From the NCBI RefSeq assembly GCF_005930355.1, contig NZ_VDBO01000014.1:1-64000 (forward strand): a stretch of DNA of 64,000 bases, in the 5' to 3' direction. Positions 34,908-44,029 of the stretch are shown in pieces. This DNA comes from Paenibacillus sinopodophylli (GTDB lineage: Bacteria > Bacillota > Bacilli > Paenibacillales > Paenibacillaceae). A program made the position numbers and the translations under genes. The notes beneath the pieces were generated by a model. That model was given only the letters and a program-made list of their open reading frames with translations. It searched no databases and had not been told where the DNA came from. Numbering within the stretch: the stretch's first letter is position 1; every line of letters begins with the position of its first letter.

Positions 34908-36227
34908 TTGCCGCGAACAGGTAACCGAGGACAAGGAAATACGGGTTCGAAGAAAGTGCAAGCGACGTCCAAACAGGCCGCATCCGATCGCAAATCGCAG
35001 ATGAAGGCTGCGGTGCATACAACTCCGAAACAGCAGCCTTCTTCCGGTTTGCGGACGGAGCCTCTCGCGGGACATAACCATCATGATCCAGAGAGCAGAG
35101 CTGCGCTCAATCAAGAAGCGAGGACACCAAGGCAGCAGACGTCGAAGCTAAACTCCCTCATTCGCTCTTCTGATTATGAGCATTACGATGGAATTGAGAA
35201 GCTGAAAGGCTGGAAATCAGCTGTGCACCGCTATGTGAGCCTGTACAATCAAGCAGAAGCTAATCAGCATGCAGCCGTTCTGACTGATTTCGTTACCGAT
35301 AACGATCATTGCGACCGGCTTCGCGGCAGGCTAGAGCGTCTAAGAGAACGTGACTTGCTTAGAGGCGCTCTTCCGGCTGGCAGTGAAACGAAAGCGGAGC
35401 TCATTCGTGTGAATGAATCATCGAGCGAGGTATCAGTCCTCGTTAGACTCCATATCAAAAGAAGGATGGAGCAGTCAGGGCGGTTCTATATGGAGGAGAG
35501 GTCCGAATTCGAGCGTCTATGGCTCGGATTGTCAGGTGCTGACTGGGATGTGCTGCGAGTTGAACCAATTATCGCAGAACGTAGACCTCGCTTCGGCACG
35601 GCAACTGACAATTGGATGACCGTAGATGATTACTCGGAGCTGTTTGGCGATCTAGCATCGCCGTCAACACCATACTTAAATTATGACCTATTACAGCAAT
35701 TCAAACACCGTCCGGCTGGTATTCGCTACAGGAGAGATTTGGTTGCAGCGTATGCGGATCGTTGGTGGAATGAAGGGAACCCTTCTTATGAGCTTTTCGA
35801 GGTGAATTGCACCAATTACGTATCACAGTGCATCTTTGCAGGCAATGCCCCGATGAACTATACTGGTAAGAGAGAAACGGGCTGGTGGTACAAAGGCCGA
35901 AACAAAGGCAGTGAATGGTGGAGCTTCAGTTGGGCTGTTTCGAATGCATTAACCAATTATTTGAGTGGTTATAAGTCTTCGGGGCTGCGAGCTGAGGTTG
36001 TGCAATCGGCAGATGAGCTGCAGCTAGGTGATGTTATTACCTATGATTGGAATGGCGACCAGCGTTTCCAGCATAGTACGATCGTGACTGCCTTTGATTC
36101 ATTCGGCATGCCGCTGGTGAATGCTAACACCGTATCCAGCAGGCATCGTTATTGGGATTATCGTGATTCCTATGCATGGACGGAACAAACCAAATATCGT
36201 TTTTTTCATATTACCGATCTATTATAA
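34908..36227 (+). CDS. Protein with C-terminal amidase_6-like domain
   Basis: 439 residues. A basic, low-complexity N-terminus of about 80 residues (RTGNRGQGNTGSKKVQ onward, Lys/Gln/Ser-rich, no signal peptide), a middle region, and a C-terminal 165-residue putative amidase domain (PF12671 type): YADRWWNEGNPSYE, FEVNCTNYVSQC with the likely catalytic Cys, FQHSTIV with His, and NANTVSSRHRYWDY. TTG 34908 is 7 nt after AAGGAGG. It may act on peptidoglycan during sporulation, since no secretion signal is present; that is inference. It ends 23 nt before ddl. Confidence 0.82.
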   Translation: MPRTGNRGQGNTGSKKVQATSKQAASDRKSQMKAAVHTTPKQQPSSGLRTEPLAGHNHHDPESRAALNQEARTPRQQTSKLNSLIRSSDYEHYDGIEKLKGWKSAVHRYVSLYNQAEANQHAAVLTDFVTDNDHCDRLRGRLERLRERDLLRGALPAGSETKAELIRVNESSSEVSVLVRLHIKRRMEQSGRFYMEERSEFERLWLGLSGADWDVLRVEPIIAERRPRFGTATDNWMTVDDYSELFGDLASPSTPYLNYDLLQQFKHRPAGIRYRRDLVAAYADRWWNEGNPSYELFEVNCTNYVSQCIFAGNAPMNYTGKRETGWWYKGRNKGSEWWSFSWAVSNALTNYLSGYKSSGLRAEVVQSADELQLGDVITYDWNGDQRFQHSTIVTAFDSFGMPLVNANTVSSRHRYWDYRDSYAWTEQTKYRFFHITDLL

Positions 36228-36250
36228 ATTATTGTACCGGAGGATATGCC

Positions 36251-37363
36251 ATGGGGAGCAAGGTTCGAGTAGGTTTAGTTTACGGGGGGAAATCGGGAGA
36301 GCACGAGGTTTCTCTGCAAACGGCTTACGCGGTTATGGGTGAGTTTGATTACAACAAATACGAGATCAAACCTTTTTATATTACAAAGCAAGGCGAATGG
36401 AAGACGGGAGACGTACTGCATGCGAGGCCGTCGACCGTCGAGGAGCTTCGCTATGCATCTGAGGAGGCGAAGCAAGCAGGCTTCGCTCTTGCTCCGTTGT
36501 TCGCCCGGCTTGGCGCTGCTGATTCCGATGCGGATCAGGAGATAGATGTTATATTCCCGCTGCTGCATGGTACGTTCGGGGAGGATGGCACCATACAAGG
36601 GCTGTTCGAAATGGCGAACATGCCGTACGTCGGTGCGGGCGTTCTCGCATCTGCCGTCGGGATGGACAAGATTCTAATGAAGAAAGTGTTTGCACAAGAG
36701 GGCTTGCCTCAATGCGTATTCCGTTATTTCAACCGCACACAGTGGGAGAGGGATGCTTCGTTCTTCATCATGGAGTGTGAAGTATCACTCGGTTATCCAT
36801 GCTTTATCAAACCGGCTAATCTCGGCTCAAGCGTTGGCGTATCGAAGGCTAAAAACCGTGAGGAGCTTGTTGCTGCAGTCAACTATGCATTCCAATTTGA
36901 TCGCAAGGTCATCGTAGAGGAATTTGTAGATGCTCGGGAGATCGAAGTAAGCGTTCTTGGCAATGACGATGCGAAAGCATCCGTCCCTGGCGAGATTGCT
37001 CCGTCCAATGAATTCTATGATTACAAAGCCAAATACATTGACGGAAAATCGACGATGCAGATTCCAGCAATTCTGTCGCCTGAAATAACAGAGTCAATTC
37101 GCGAGATGGCGGTTCGGGCATTCCAATCGATCGACGGCTCAGGATTGTCGCGCGTTGACTTTTTCCTCCGTAAAAGCGACAACCAAATTTTCATTAACGA
37201 GGTCAACACCTTGCCGGGCTTTACTCCATTCAGCATGTACCCGCTTATGTGGAAGGAAACCGGCATTCCATATAAAGAACTACTAGACACCCTGATTGCA
37301 CTAGCACTCTCACGTCATGCAGAGAAGCAGCGTATAGACTTTACAGGTGAAGCAGCAAAATAA
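36251..37363 (+). CDS. ddl: D-alanine--D-alanine ligase
   Basis: ATP-grasp ligase that makes the D-Ala-D-Ala dipeptide for peptidoglycan. 370 residues: GGKSGEHEVSLQTA near the N-terminus, FPLLHGTFGEDGTIQGLFE, GYPCFIKPANLGSSVGVSKA, and INEVNTLPGFTPFSMYP with the metal ligands. The omega-loop contains YDYKAKY, whose tyrosine is typical of ligases for D-Ala rather than D-lactate. ATG 36251 follows CCGGAGG. A longer frame begins inside the preceding gene and is not needed. Confidence 0.96.
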   Translation: MGSKVRVGLVYGGKSGEHEVSLQTAYAVMGEFDYNKYEIKPFYITKQGEWKTGDVLHARPSTVEELRYASEEAKQAGFALAPLFARLGAADSDADQEIDVIFPLLHGTFGEDGTIQGLFEMANMPYVGAGVLASAVGMDKILMKKVFAQEGLPQCVFRYFNRTQWERDASFFIMECEVSLGYPCFIKPANLGSSVGVSKAKNREELVAAVNYAFQFDRKVIVEEFVDAREIEVSVLGNDDAKASVPGEIAPSNEFYDYKAKYIDGKSTMQIPAILSPEITESIREMAVRAFQSIDGSGLSRVDFFLRKSDNQIFINEVNTLPGFTPFSMYPLMWKETGIPYKELLDTLIALALSRHAEKQRIDFTGEAAK

Positions 37364-37410
37364 GCTTTAAGTCTTTGGTGAGCTAAGCCGCGGAAATCCC
37401 CATTGCATCT

Positions 37411-37440
37411 ATCCAGAGGGGCAGCTCTCTGGATTTTTGT
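37411..37440 (+). terminator. Terminator after ddl
   Basis: ATCCAGAG (37411-37418) pairs with CTCTGGAT (37427-37434) and is followed by TTTTGTTT. Confidence 0.85.
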
Positions 37441-37474
37441 TTATTAGGAAATGATACAGAGCTTAGTAGGATAG

Positions 37475-37680
37475 CTTTAAGCGCAAATATGCGCTTATGG
37501 AATGGAAATGGCGTAGGAATAGGCCCAAAAGGAAGCTGTAAGCGCAAATGTGCTCTTACAGCAGTCATGTAACCATAAAGAGCGTGCTTTAAGAGCAAAT
37601 ATGCGCTTATGGAATGGAAATGGCGTTTAAATAGGTCCAAAAGGAAGCTGTAAGCGCACATATGCGCTTATGGAGTTTAT
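37475..37680. repeat. Alternating hairpin repeat array 1 (A-B-A-partial)
   Basis: Units start with CTKTAAGMGC and carry a palindromic core TAAGCGCAAATATGCGCTTA. Unit boundaries at 37475, 37536, 37587 and 37648 give lengths 61, 51 and 61 bp. The 61-bp (A) units share TTATGGAATGGAAATGGCG, and the 51-bp (B) unit has CTTACAGCAGTCATGTAAC. The same A/B lengths occur at 50097-50286. No open frame uses it. Confidence 0.8.
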
Positions 37681-37859
37681 GGCACGTTGCTAATTTATGG
37701 AGTCCGACGTAAAGCGTGTCCCGCAGGGACGTAAGCGCTCCTTGAGCAAACGTAGCAATAACGCTCACCGCAGCACGGACGTTAGTCCAATTGTGGGTGT
37801 CCAGAGGGTGCAACCCTTGGGGCCCTCCCTTGGAAGGGAGGGTTTGGGTGGGTTCGAAA
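37681..37859. other. GC-rich palindromic intergenic block
   Basis: No gene seen. CCCTCCCTTGGAAGGGAGGG-type palindrome near 37823-37842, and GCGTGTCCCGCAGGGACG near 37716. Similar blocks with this palindrome are seen between genes in many bacteria. Probably another repeat element. Confidence 0.4.
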
Positions 37860-37995
37860 CGCCTCTGAAGGCTGGTAGTAACGCCTTTGAAGGTCTGGTA
37901 GTAACGCCTTTGAAGGTCTGGTAGTAACGCCTTTAAAGGTCTGGTAGTAACGCCTTTGAAGGTTGGTAGTAAAGCCTTTAAAGGTCTGGTAGAAA
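37860..37995. repeat. 22/23-bp tandem repeat with CCTTTGAAGG core
   Basis: Six head-to-tail units (boundaries 37860, 37882, 37905, 37928, 37951, 37973) of CGCCTTTGAAGGTCTGGTAG-type. Each has a short palindrome, CCTTTGAAGG or CCTTTAAAGG. There is no spacer variation as in CRISPR and no coding frame. It ends 51 bp before a gene start. Confidence 0.9.
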
Positions 37996-38046
37996 TGACC
38001 TTCCTCGAAGGCACGGTTGTCATTCCACTGAAAGGAGGCGAATCAA

Positions 38047-38364
38047 ATGGGATTTGAAACAGAATTTAATTCAGTATGTAAATTTAAGTCCGATCAAGAG
38101 CTGTATGAATTGTTGGAGTACGGTCGGGGCAAAATGGTCAAGAGCGGCTTTCGTGTATTTCCAACTGGACAGAAGGTCATTGCCTATACGCCAGCTAACG
38201 AAGCAATCGCGATTGTCCGCATTTTAGCTTCGATTGCCGAGATTAATTTCCAAGGCGAAGAAGTGACACAGGTGGAGATGGAGCTCGTGAGAAAGTTGAC
38301 GGAAGATGAAGCGAAAATTCAAACGGCGCTTGCGTTTGAGATGTTTTTCGGAGAGAGGGCTTAG
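38047..38364 (+). CDS. Small hypothetical protein coupled to uvsE
   Basis: 105 residues, mixed alpha/beta, soluble, acidic towards the C-terminus (EEVTQVEMELVRKLTEDEAKI). AAGGAGG sits 8 nt before the ATG, and the gene ends 3 nt before uvsE, so translation is real and probably coupled. No family was recognised. No cysteine cluster, signal or membrane segment, apart from a single Cys near the start. A role in DNA repair is suggested only by its neighbour. Confidence 0.72.
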   Translation: MGFETEFNSVCKFKSDQELYELLEYGRGKMVKSGFRVFPTGQKVIAYTPANEAIAIVRILASIAEINFQGEEVTQVEMELVRKLTEDEAKIQTALAFEMFFGERA

Positions 38365-38367
38365 TCT

Positions 38368-39393
38368 ATGATCGTTAGATTAGGCTTTGTCGCTATGAGC
38401 CTGCAGCTTGAGAATGCTTCCCCATCAAAAACAATGACGTACGCAAGCTTCTCCAAGCTGGGTGACCGCGAAGCAGGGATTCGCAAGCTGGAGAGGATTG
38501 CTGAGGAAAACATTCGCAGCTCGCTGCGTATTCTTAAGCATTGCAGAGCCAGCGGCATTCAGATGTATCGATTCTCGTCCAAGCTTATTCCTCTAGCCAC
38601 TCATGAGGAACTGGCCGATTGGAATCCTTTTGCAGCGCTCGAGCCCGCATTTCATGAGGTTGGTGAATATGCGGACAAGCATGGCATAAGAGTATCCTTT
38701 CATCCGGATCACTTCTGCGTATTCAGTACGCCTAGGCCGGAGGTTCTTGCCAAATCTGAGCTTGATCTAGTTAACCATGTGCGTATGCTTGAGGCAATGG
38801 GATTAGGGGAAGCAACCAAATGTAATATACATATCGGCGGTGCATACGGTGACAAGGTTGTCGCTTGTGAACGTTTTGCTCGTCAGTTCGGTGCGTTGCC
38901 TGCTCGTCTAAAGCACCGCATTACGCTAGAGAATGATGACAAAACGTTTAATGTCAAAGAAACGCTTGATGCTGCAGAGCAGGTAGAGGTTCCGATGGTG
39001 CTCGATATTCATCATCATGCTGTCAATACTGGCGGGATTGAAGATGACGAGCTCTATGGCACACTATGGCCGCGAATCGAGTACACATGGGAGAAGGAAC
39101 GGGATAGGCTCGGTCTGACAAGTGCTAGCGAGCTTCCACCTAAGATTCACGCATCGAGTCCCAAAAGTTTATCTGATCCGCGCGGTCATGCCGACTTTGT
39201 GGAAGCGGAGCCGCTGCTATCGTTTCTTCGTCATGCTGCACGAACAAGTGATTATTTGGATTGCATGCTTGAGGCTAAGAGCAAAGATGAAGCGTTGTTT
39301 AAGCTGATAGAGGATTTCAAGCAATTGGAAGCAGCGGGTGAAGGTGTTAAGGTGTTGGACGGCGGGCGTATTGAGATTAATGCTGTAGATTAG
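38368..39393 (+). CDS. uvsE: UV DNA damage endonuclease
   Basis: Cuts DNA 5' to UV photoproducts, starting alternative excision repair. 341 residues of the UvsE/UvdE TIM-barrel type: VRLGFVAMSLQLENASPSKTMT at the N-terminus (cited in parts), YRFSSKLIPLATH, RVSFHPDHFCVFSTP, NIHIGGAYGDK, TLENDDKTF, VLDIHHHAVN, and PKIHASSPK. Metal-binding His/Glu/Asp positions are present. Start 3 nt after the small gene, with AGAGGG inside that gene. Spore formers use it together with other UV repair. Confidence 0.95.
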   Translation: MIVRLGFVAMSLQLENASPSKTMTYASFSKLGDREAGIRKLERIAEENIRSSLRILKHCRASGIQMYRFSSKLIPLATHEELADWNPFAALEPAFHEVGEYADKHGIRVSFHPDHFCVFSTPRPEVLAKSELDLVNHVRMLEAMGLGEATKCNIHIGGAYGDKVVACERFARQFGALPARLKHRITLENDDKTFNVKETLDAAEQVEVPMVLDIHHHAVNTGGIEDDELYGTLWPRIEYTWEKERDRLGLTSASELPPKIHASSPKSLSDPRGHADFVEAEPLLSFLRHAARTSDYLDCMLEAKSKDEALFKLIEDFKQLEAAGEGVKVLDGGRIEINAVD

Positions 39394-39402
39394 CCATACT
39401 GA

Positions 39403-39440
39403 GAAAGCACCGTCTGGCATGCCTGACGGTGCTTTCCTAC
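39403..39440 (+). terminator. Hairpin after uvsE
   Basis: Perfect 12-bp stem GAAAGCACCGTC (39403-39414) with 39425-39436, a 10-nt loop, and only a short T-rich tail. Confidence 0.6.
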
Positions 39441-39498
39441 TATGGCGGCAATTAGAATAAGTGAGCAAGATGACTTCATTAAAAAGGTGATTGACATC

Positions 39499-40317
39499 AT
39501 GGAATGGATTTTACTTGTACTGCTTGGTGTTGTAGCGGCGATGTTCGGAAGTATTGTTGGTCTGGGCGGAGGCATTATTATCGTGCCTATGCTAATGCTG
39601 CTCGGCCCCGTATTAACGGGCGGAGAAATTGGACATGCAACGGCAGTTGGCATATCTTTAACGGTATTAGTTGTAACGGCGCTTGCGTCAACATTAAGCT
39701 ATGCCAAACGAAAAATTGTAGATTTCCGCAGCGGCTGGTTATTTTTTATAACGAGTGGTCCAGCGGCCATGCTTGGTTCGGCAATGACAGGATTGCTCCC
39801 GGCAGGCACGTTTCAGCTCGTATTTGGTATTTTTATGCTGCTGATGGCCTCTCTTCTCATTGCTCGTGACTATATGAAACCGTTTTCTAAAGAGTGGCCG
39901 ATCGTTCGGACGTTAACGGATGCTTCAGGAGTTACGCATACCTATAGCTATGGCATCCTGCCTGCACTTGGAATTGGCTTTGGAGTTGGATTGATATCGG
40001 GGTTGTTCGGTATAGGTGGGGGCTCATTATTCGTGCCGCTTATGGTTCTATTGTTTCGCTTCCCGCCGCATATGGCGACAGCCACCTCCATGTTCGTTAT
40101 ATTCTTATCTTCAATTCTAGGGAGCGGCATGCATGTTTATTTGGGAGAGACAGATTGGCTGCTCGTGCTTGCATTGGTACCAGGCGCTTGGATTGGCGGG
40201 AAGCTTGGTGCGGCCATCGCGGTCAAAATGAGTGGGAAAGGGTTGTTATGGCTGCTTAGAGTAACCCTTCTGCTATTAGCAGGACAATTAATTATTGAAG
40301 GCATTGGATCGATTTGA
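39499..40317 (+). CDS. TauE/SafE-family membrane permease
   Basis: 272 residues with about eight membrane segments and two internal repeats marked by GSIVGLGGGIIIVPMLMLLG and GLISGLFGIGGGSLFVPLMVL, the signature of sulfite/sulfonate/organic-anion exporters. ATG 39499 is 8 nt after AAGGTGA; an open frame from 39442 adds 19 polar residues and has no ribosome site. Stand-alone gene. The substrate is unknown; uvsE upstream and the phosphatase downstream give no hint. Confidence 0.88.
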   Translation: MEWILLVLLGVVAAMFGSIVGLGGGIIIVPMLMLLGPVLTGGEIGHATAVGISLTVLVVTALASTLSYAKRKIVDFRSGWLFFITSGPAAMLGSAMTGLLPAGTFQLVFGIFMLLMASLLIARDYMKPFSKEWPIVRTLTDASGVTHTYSYGILPALGIGFGVGLISGLFGIGGGSLFVPLMVLLFRFPPHMATATSMFVIFLSSILGSGMHVYLGETDWLLVLALVPGAWIGGKLGAAIAVKMSGKGLLWLLRVTLLLLAGQLIIEGIGSI

Positions 40318-40414
40318 TAAGGTGGAAATAATCATATGCGAAACTTGCTTTAAGCTTCATACGTAATACAGGATAAATGTTCATGAATTTACATAGAGGG
40401 AAGAGTGATGGATC

Positions 40415-41269
40415 ATGAATGGCCAGAACAATGCTTCCGTTGTTGGCGGGAAAAGCTTTACTGCAGTCGCAATCAACTGCGCGTCCAAAGCAGGAGAATG
40501 GATTAAGACGAAGCTTGGCAATTATGCGAGCCTTGATATAAAGTATTCCTCACATGATTTGGTAACCGAAATCGACAAGGGCTCGGAGCGTTTGATCAAA
40601 AATCTTGTAATGACCCATTTTCCGCACCATTCCTTCCTCGGTGAAGAAGGGGTGGAGCCGGGGCCAGAAGCATCGGCGAAGGCGCTGGAAAACATCCGTG
40701 ATGCTGAATATTTATGGATCGTTGATCCGATTGATGGGACGACTAATTTCGTACATGGCTTTCCGTTTTTCTGTGTATCCATTGCACTTGCGCATAATGG
40801 TGAAGTCATAGTAGGTGTCGTATATGATCCGATGAAGGATGAGCTGTTTGTTGCGGAGAAGGGCAAGGGAGCTTACGTCCATGGCAAACGCATGTTGGTT
40901 TCCAAGGAAGATACACTGCGTGGCAGCTTGGTTGCAACCGGTCTTCCAGCTGAGCATCATTACGCACTGCCGTTAAATATGCGCGGGATACAAGCGGTTG
41001 CTCCGCAGGTTAGAAACCTGCGTATTGCTGGATCTGCAGCGCTGCACATGGCTTATGTAGCGGCGGGCCGCTTGAGCGGCTTCTGGGAAATTGGGCTTAG
41101 CAGCTGGGATTTGGCCGCAGGCGCGCTGCTTGTGCAGGAGTCGGGCGGAATCGTAAGCGACACGCTAGGCAGACCTTACGATCTTGGCGTTCGCAATGTT
41201 GTCGCGACGAATGGTCATATTCATGAGGAGCTGACGACGGCTCTTGCCGAAGCAAATGCAAACGAATAA
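40415..41269 (+). CDS. Inositol monophosphatase family protein
   Basis: 284 residues of the lithium-sensitive phosphatase superfamily: SSHDLVTEIDKGSE, FLGEEG, the metal site WIVDPIDGTTNFVHGFP with conserved DPIDGT, and SSWDLAAGALLVQESGG near the C-terminus. All magnesium-binding residues are present. Probably hydrolyses inositol-1-phosphate or a related sugar phosphate. GAGGGAAGAG precedes ATG 40415. B. subtilis SuhB/YktC is the likely counterpart. Confidence 0.92.
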   Translation: MNGQNNASVVGGKSFTAVAINCASKAGEWIKTKLGNYASLDIKYSSHDLVTEIDKGSERLIKNLVMTHFPHHSFLGEEGVEPGPEASAKALENIRDAEYLWIVDPIDGTTNFVHGFPFFCVSIALAHNGEVIVGVVYDPMKDELFVAEKGKGAYVHGKRMLVSKEDTLRGSLVATGLPAEHHYALPLNMRGIQAVAPQVRNLRIAGSAALHMAYVAAGRLSGFWEIGLSSWDLAAGALLVQESGGIVSDTLGRPYDLGVRNVVATNGHIHEELTTALAEANANE

Positions 41270-41274
41270 TTGAC

Positions 41275-41320
41275 AAAGAACAGCGTACTGCGATTATCGC
41301 AGATGCGTTGTTCTTCTTTG
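41275..41320 (+). terminator. Hairpin after the phosphatase gene
   Basis: GAACAGCG and CTGCGA on the left pair with TCGCAG and CGTTGTTC on the right around a TTA loop, followed by TTCTTTG. Confidence 0.6.
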
Positions 41321-41343
41321 TATCGGAGAGGAGCGATAAAGGG

Positions 41344-42516
41344 ATGACTGTCAAAAAAAGAATTGCCGCTATGATGATGACTACTATATGTCTAGGGCTG
41401 CTGGCTGCTTGCGGGACGAATGAAGTCAATGAACCACAGCAGACAGCGAATACAGCAACGGACAAACCGCTGCAGACGGAAACGACTGAACAAACGAATG
41501 AGCCGGAGCCGGAGCCGGAGCCGGAGCAAACAGATGCGGCGGAGGGGCCTTATACGGTGCTCGCTGAGGAGCTAAGAGCGCCATGGGTTATTGCTTTTGA
41601 CGAAGAGGCCCTGTATATAAGTGAGCGCGAAGGAAATATCGTCAAGCTTGACGGTACGCAAATGACACGTCAGTCTGTACACTTGACTAAAAGCGTTCAT
41701 GGCGTTGGAGAAGGAGGCTTTCTTGGCTTTCTGCTGAGTCCAGACTTCGCGCAGACTAAGCTGGCGTATGCTTATCATACCTATGAGGCTAAGGGTCAGA
41801 TATGGAACCGGGTCGTTCTCATTAAGCAAGAGGGCGATGAATGGAATGAGGTTAAGGCTCTAGTTGAGGAAATACCTGGAGCAGCCAATCATGATGGCGG
41901 AAGAATGGCAATCGGGCCGGACAAGCTGCTTTATGTAACAACAGGGGATGCGCAGCAGCGGGAGCTGGCACAGAACCTTAATAGCTTAGCCGGCAAAATA
42001 TTAAGAATAACGCTCGACGGAAAAATTCCTGCCGACAATCCTTTTCCGAACTCTTATGTCTATTCATACGGGCATCGCAATCCGCAAGGTTTGGTTTGGA
42101 ATGAAGAAGGTATATTATACAACACGGAGCATGGTCCATCCGGAACTCCTGGCGGGCATGATGAAATTAACGTGATCGAAGCGGGCGGCAATTACGGCTG
42201 GCCAACCATCTATGGTGATGCTACTGCTGAAGGTATGATTGCGCCAATCTATCATACGGGCGAGGAAGCGATTGCACCATCCGGTGCTGCTCTCGATGCG
42301 AATAATCGCATATTGCTTGCAACCTTGAGGGGTGGAGCCCTTTACCGTTTTGACCCAGCGATTAATGAAATGACTGTCGTATTTGAAGGTGAAGGCAGGC
42401 TTCGGGACGTGAAGATAAACGATGGTCGTGTCTACGTGATTACGAATAACACGGATGGCAGAGGTAATCCATCGAAGACAGATGATCGTCTGCTCCTACT
42501 TAATGATGTGAATTAA
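41344..42516 (+). CDS. PQQ-dependent sugar dehydrogenase-like lipoprotein
   Basis: 390 residues. Lipoprotein signal with LLAACG (Cys23), a linker with EPEPEPEPEQ, and a six-bladed propeller of the glucose/sorbosone dehydrogenase family: LRAPWVIAF, SVHGVGEGGFLGF, NHDGGRMAIGPDKLLYVTTGDA, YSYGHRNPQGLVW, and NYGWPTIYGDA. The catalytic His in the NHDGGR segment is present. In Gram-positive bacteria PQQ itself is often absent, so the cofactor and substrate are uncertain. ATG 41344 follows GGAGAGGAG; an upstream in-frame start overlaps the terminator. Confidence 0.87.
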   Translation: MTVKKRIAAMMMTTICLGLLAACGTNEVNEPQQTANTATDKPLQTETTEQTNEPEPEPEPEQTDAAEGPYTVLAEELRAPWVIAFDEEALYISEREGNIVKLDGTQMTRQSVHLTKSVHGVGEGGFLGFLLSPDFAQTKLAYAYHTYEAKGQIWNRVVLIKQEGDEWNEVKALVEEIPGAANHDGGRMAIGPDKLLYVTTGDAQQRELAQNLNSLAGKILRITLDGKIPADNPFPNSYVYSYGHRNPQGLVWNEEGILYNTEHGPSGTPGGHDEINVIEAGGNYGWPTIYGDATAEGMIAPIYHTGEEAIAPSGAALDANNRILLATLRGGALYRFDPAINEMTVVFEGEGRLRDVKINDGRVYVITNNTDGRGNPSKTDDRLLLLNDVN

Positions 42517-42536
42517 GGAGGAACGCTGTAATGAAG

Positions 42537-42586
42537 AAGAGGAAGTTTCGCTCGTCCTAGGGACGTGGAAACTTCCTCTTTTTTAT
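42537..42586. terminator. Terminator between the sugar-dehydrogenase-like gene and gsaB
   Basis: Perfect 13-bp stem AAGAGGAAGTTTC (42537-42549) with 42568-42580 and T tracts, placed between convergent genes. Confidence 0.88.
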
Positions 42587-42622
42587 GTTTGATAGCCAGC
42601 GAGCTGATTATATTCGTGTCCT

Positions 42623-43948
42623 TTAGATGCTCTCCGCAGCAAGCTGTTCGAAAGCATGTTCAATCGCGACAATCGTCTCATCGATGTCTGCTTCCGTATG
42701 CGCTGTAGTGAAGAACCATGCCTCGTACTTGGAAGGGGCAAGATTGATACCTTGATCGAGCATGAGCTTGAAGAATCTGCCGAACAGCTCGCCATCTGTA
42801 TCCTGTGCCTCATCATAATTCGTAATCTTATGGTCGCAGAAATGTGCAGAGAACGATCCGCGAATTTGATTAATCGTTAGCGGGATGCTGAACTGCTTCG
42901 CGGCGGCATGAAGTCCGGTCGCAAGCTTCGTAGCGAGTGCATTCATTCGGTCATAGATGCCGGGCTCCTGCAGCAGCTCAAGGCATGCAATGCCGGCTGA
43001 TATGGATGCGGGATTGCCAGCCATTGTGCCTGCTTGGTAAGCGGGGCCGAGTGGAGCGACCTGCTCCATAATTTCGCGGCGTCCGCCGTATGCGCCGATC
43101 GGCAAGCCTCCGCCAATGATTTTGCCAAGTGCAGTCAGATCCGGCTCGATCGCCTTAGGATCAGGGAATGCTACATACGTTTGCGCTGCTCCATAATGGA
43201 AGCGGAAGGCACTGATGACCTCATCATAGATTACGAGCGCTCCCGCCTCGCGTGTAAGCTTGCATAGACCTTCCAGATAGCCTTCATGCGGCATCACCAT
43301 ACCGAAGTTGCCAACAATCGGTTCAACCATAACAGCGGCTGTCTCGTCGCCCCAGCGCTCCAAGGCTGCCTTTAGTGCTGGCAAGTCATTGAAGGGTACT
43401 GTAATAACCTCGCTGGCAATGCTCGAAGGTACGCCTGCGCTGTCTGGAATGCCTAGTGTGGATGGGCCGGAGCCTGCTGCTACGAGTACAAGATCGGAAT
43501 GGCCGTGGTAGCAGCCTGCGAATTTAATAATTTTGGATTTTTTCGTATAGGCGCGTGCCACACGGATGGTCGTCATGACAGCCTCTGTTCCTGAGTTAAC
43601 GAACCGCACCTTGTCAAGCGAAGGAATGGCTTCCTTCAGCATGCGAGCCAGTTTAATTTCCAGCTCGGTAGGCGTGCCGTACAGGATGCCGTTCTGAGCT
43701 GCGCGAACGATAGCCTCCGTAATGTGCGGATGGGCATGTCCTGTGATAATAGGGCCGTAAGCAGCTAAATAATCAATATAGCGGTTATTATCGACATCCC
43801 AGAAATAGGCGCCTTCTCCACGCTTCATAAATACGGGAGCACCTCCGCCAACTGCTTTATAGGAGCGGGAAGGGCTGTTCACACCGCCAACGATGTGCTG
43901 CAAAGCTTCTTCGTATAGTTTCTCGGAATTTGGTCGTTTTGTTGTCAT
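42623..43948 (-). CDS. gsaB: Glutamate-1-semialdehyde 2,1-aminomutase (GsaB type)
   Basis: PLP enzyme that makes 5-aminolevulinate for haem synthesis. 441 residues. It matches the GsaB (second HemL) subtype of Bacillus closely: EALQHIVGGVNSPSRSYKAVGGG, YFWDVDNNRYIDYLAAYGP, FVNSGTEAVMTTIRVARAYT, YDEVISAFRF, and the PLP lysine in ALGKIIGGGLPIGAYGG. Start ATG 43948 is 9 nt after TGGAGG; a longer frame (to 43999) has no site. In B. subtilis gsaB lies next to the bcp-like ygaF; here bcp is also nearby, at 48201. Confidence 0.95.
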   Translation of the reverse strand: MTTKRPNSEKLYEEALQHIVGGVNSPSRSYKAVGGGAPVFMKRGEGAYFWDVDNNRYIDYLAAYGPIITGHAHPHITEAIVRAAQNGILYGTPTELEIKLARMLKEAIPSLDKVRFVNSGTEAVMTTIRVARAYTKKSKIIKFAGCYHGHSDLVLVAAGSGPSTLGIPDSAGVPSSIASEVITVPFNDLPALKAALERWGDETAAVMVEPIVGNFGMVMPHEGYLEGLCKLTREAGALVIYDEVISAFRFHYGAAQTYVAFPDPKAIEPDLTALGKIIGGGLPIGAYGGRREIMEQVAPLGPAYQAGTMAGNPASISAGIACLELLQEPGIYDRMNALATKLATGLHAAAKQFSIPLTINQIRGSFSAHFCDHKITNYDEAQDTDGELFGRFFKLMLDQGINLAPSKYEAWFFTTAHTEADIDETIVAIEHAFEQLAAESI

Positions 43949-44029
43949 GGCATTAAGCCTCCAGTAGGTATGAGTAATAGGGAAACAAAATACACGCAAC
44001 TTGCTGGTGCCGTTGCGTGTACATGTCGG

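Noticed and set aside
37860..37995. CRISPR array
   Set aside because: Units are contiguous 22-23-bp tandem repeats with no unique spacers, and no cas genes are present.
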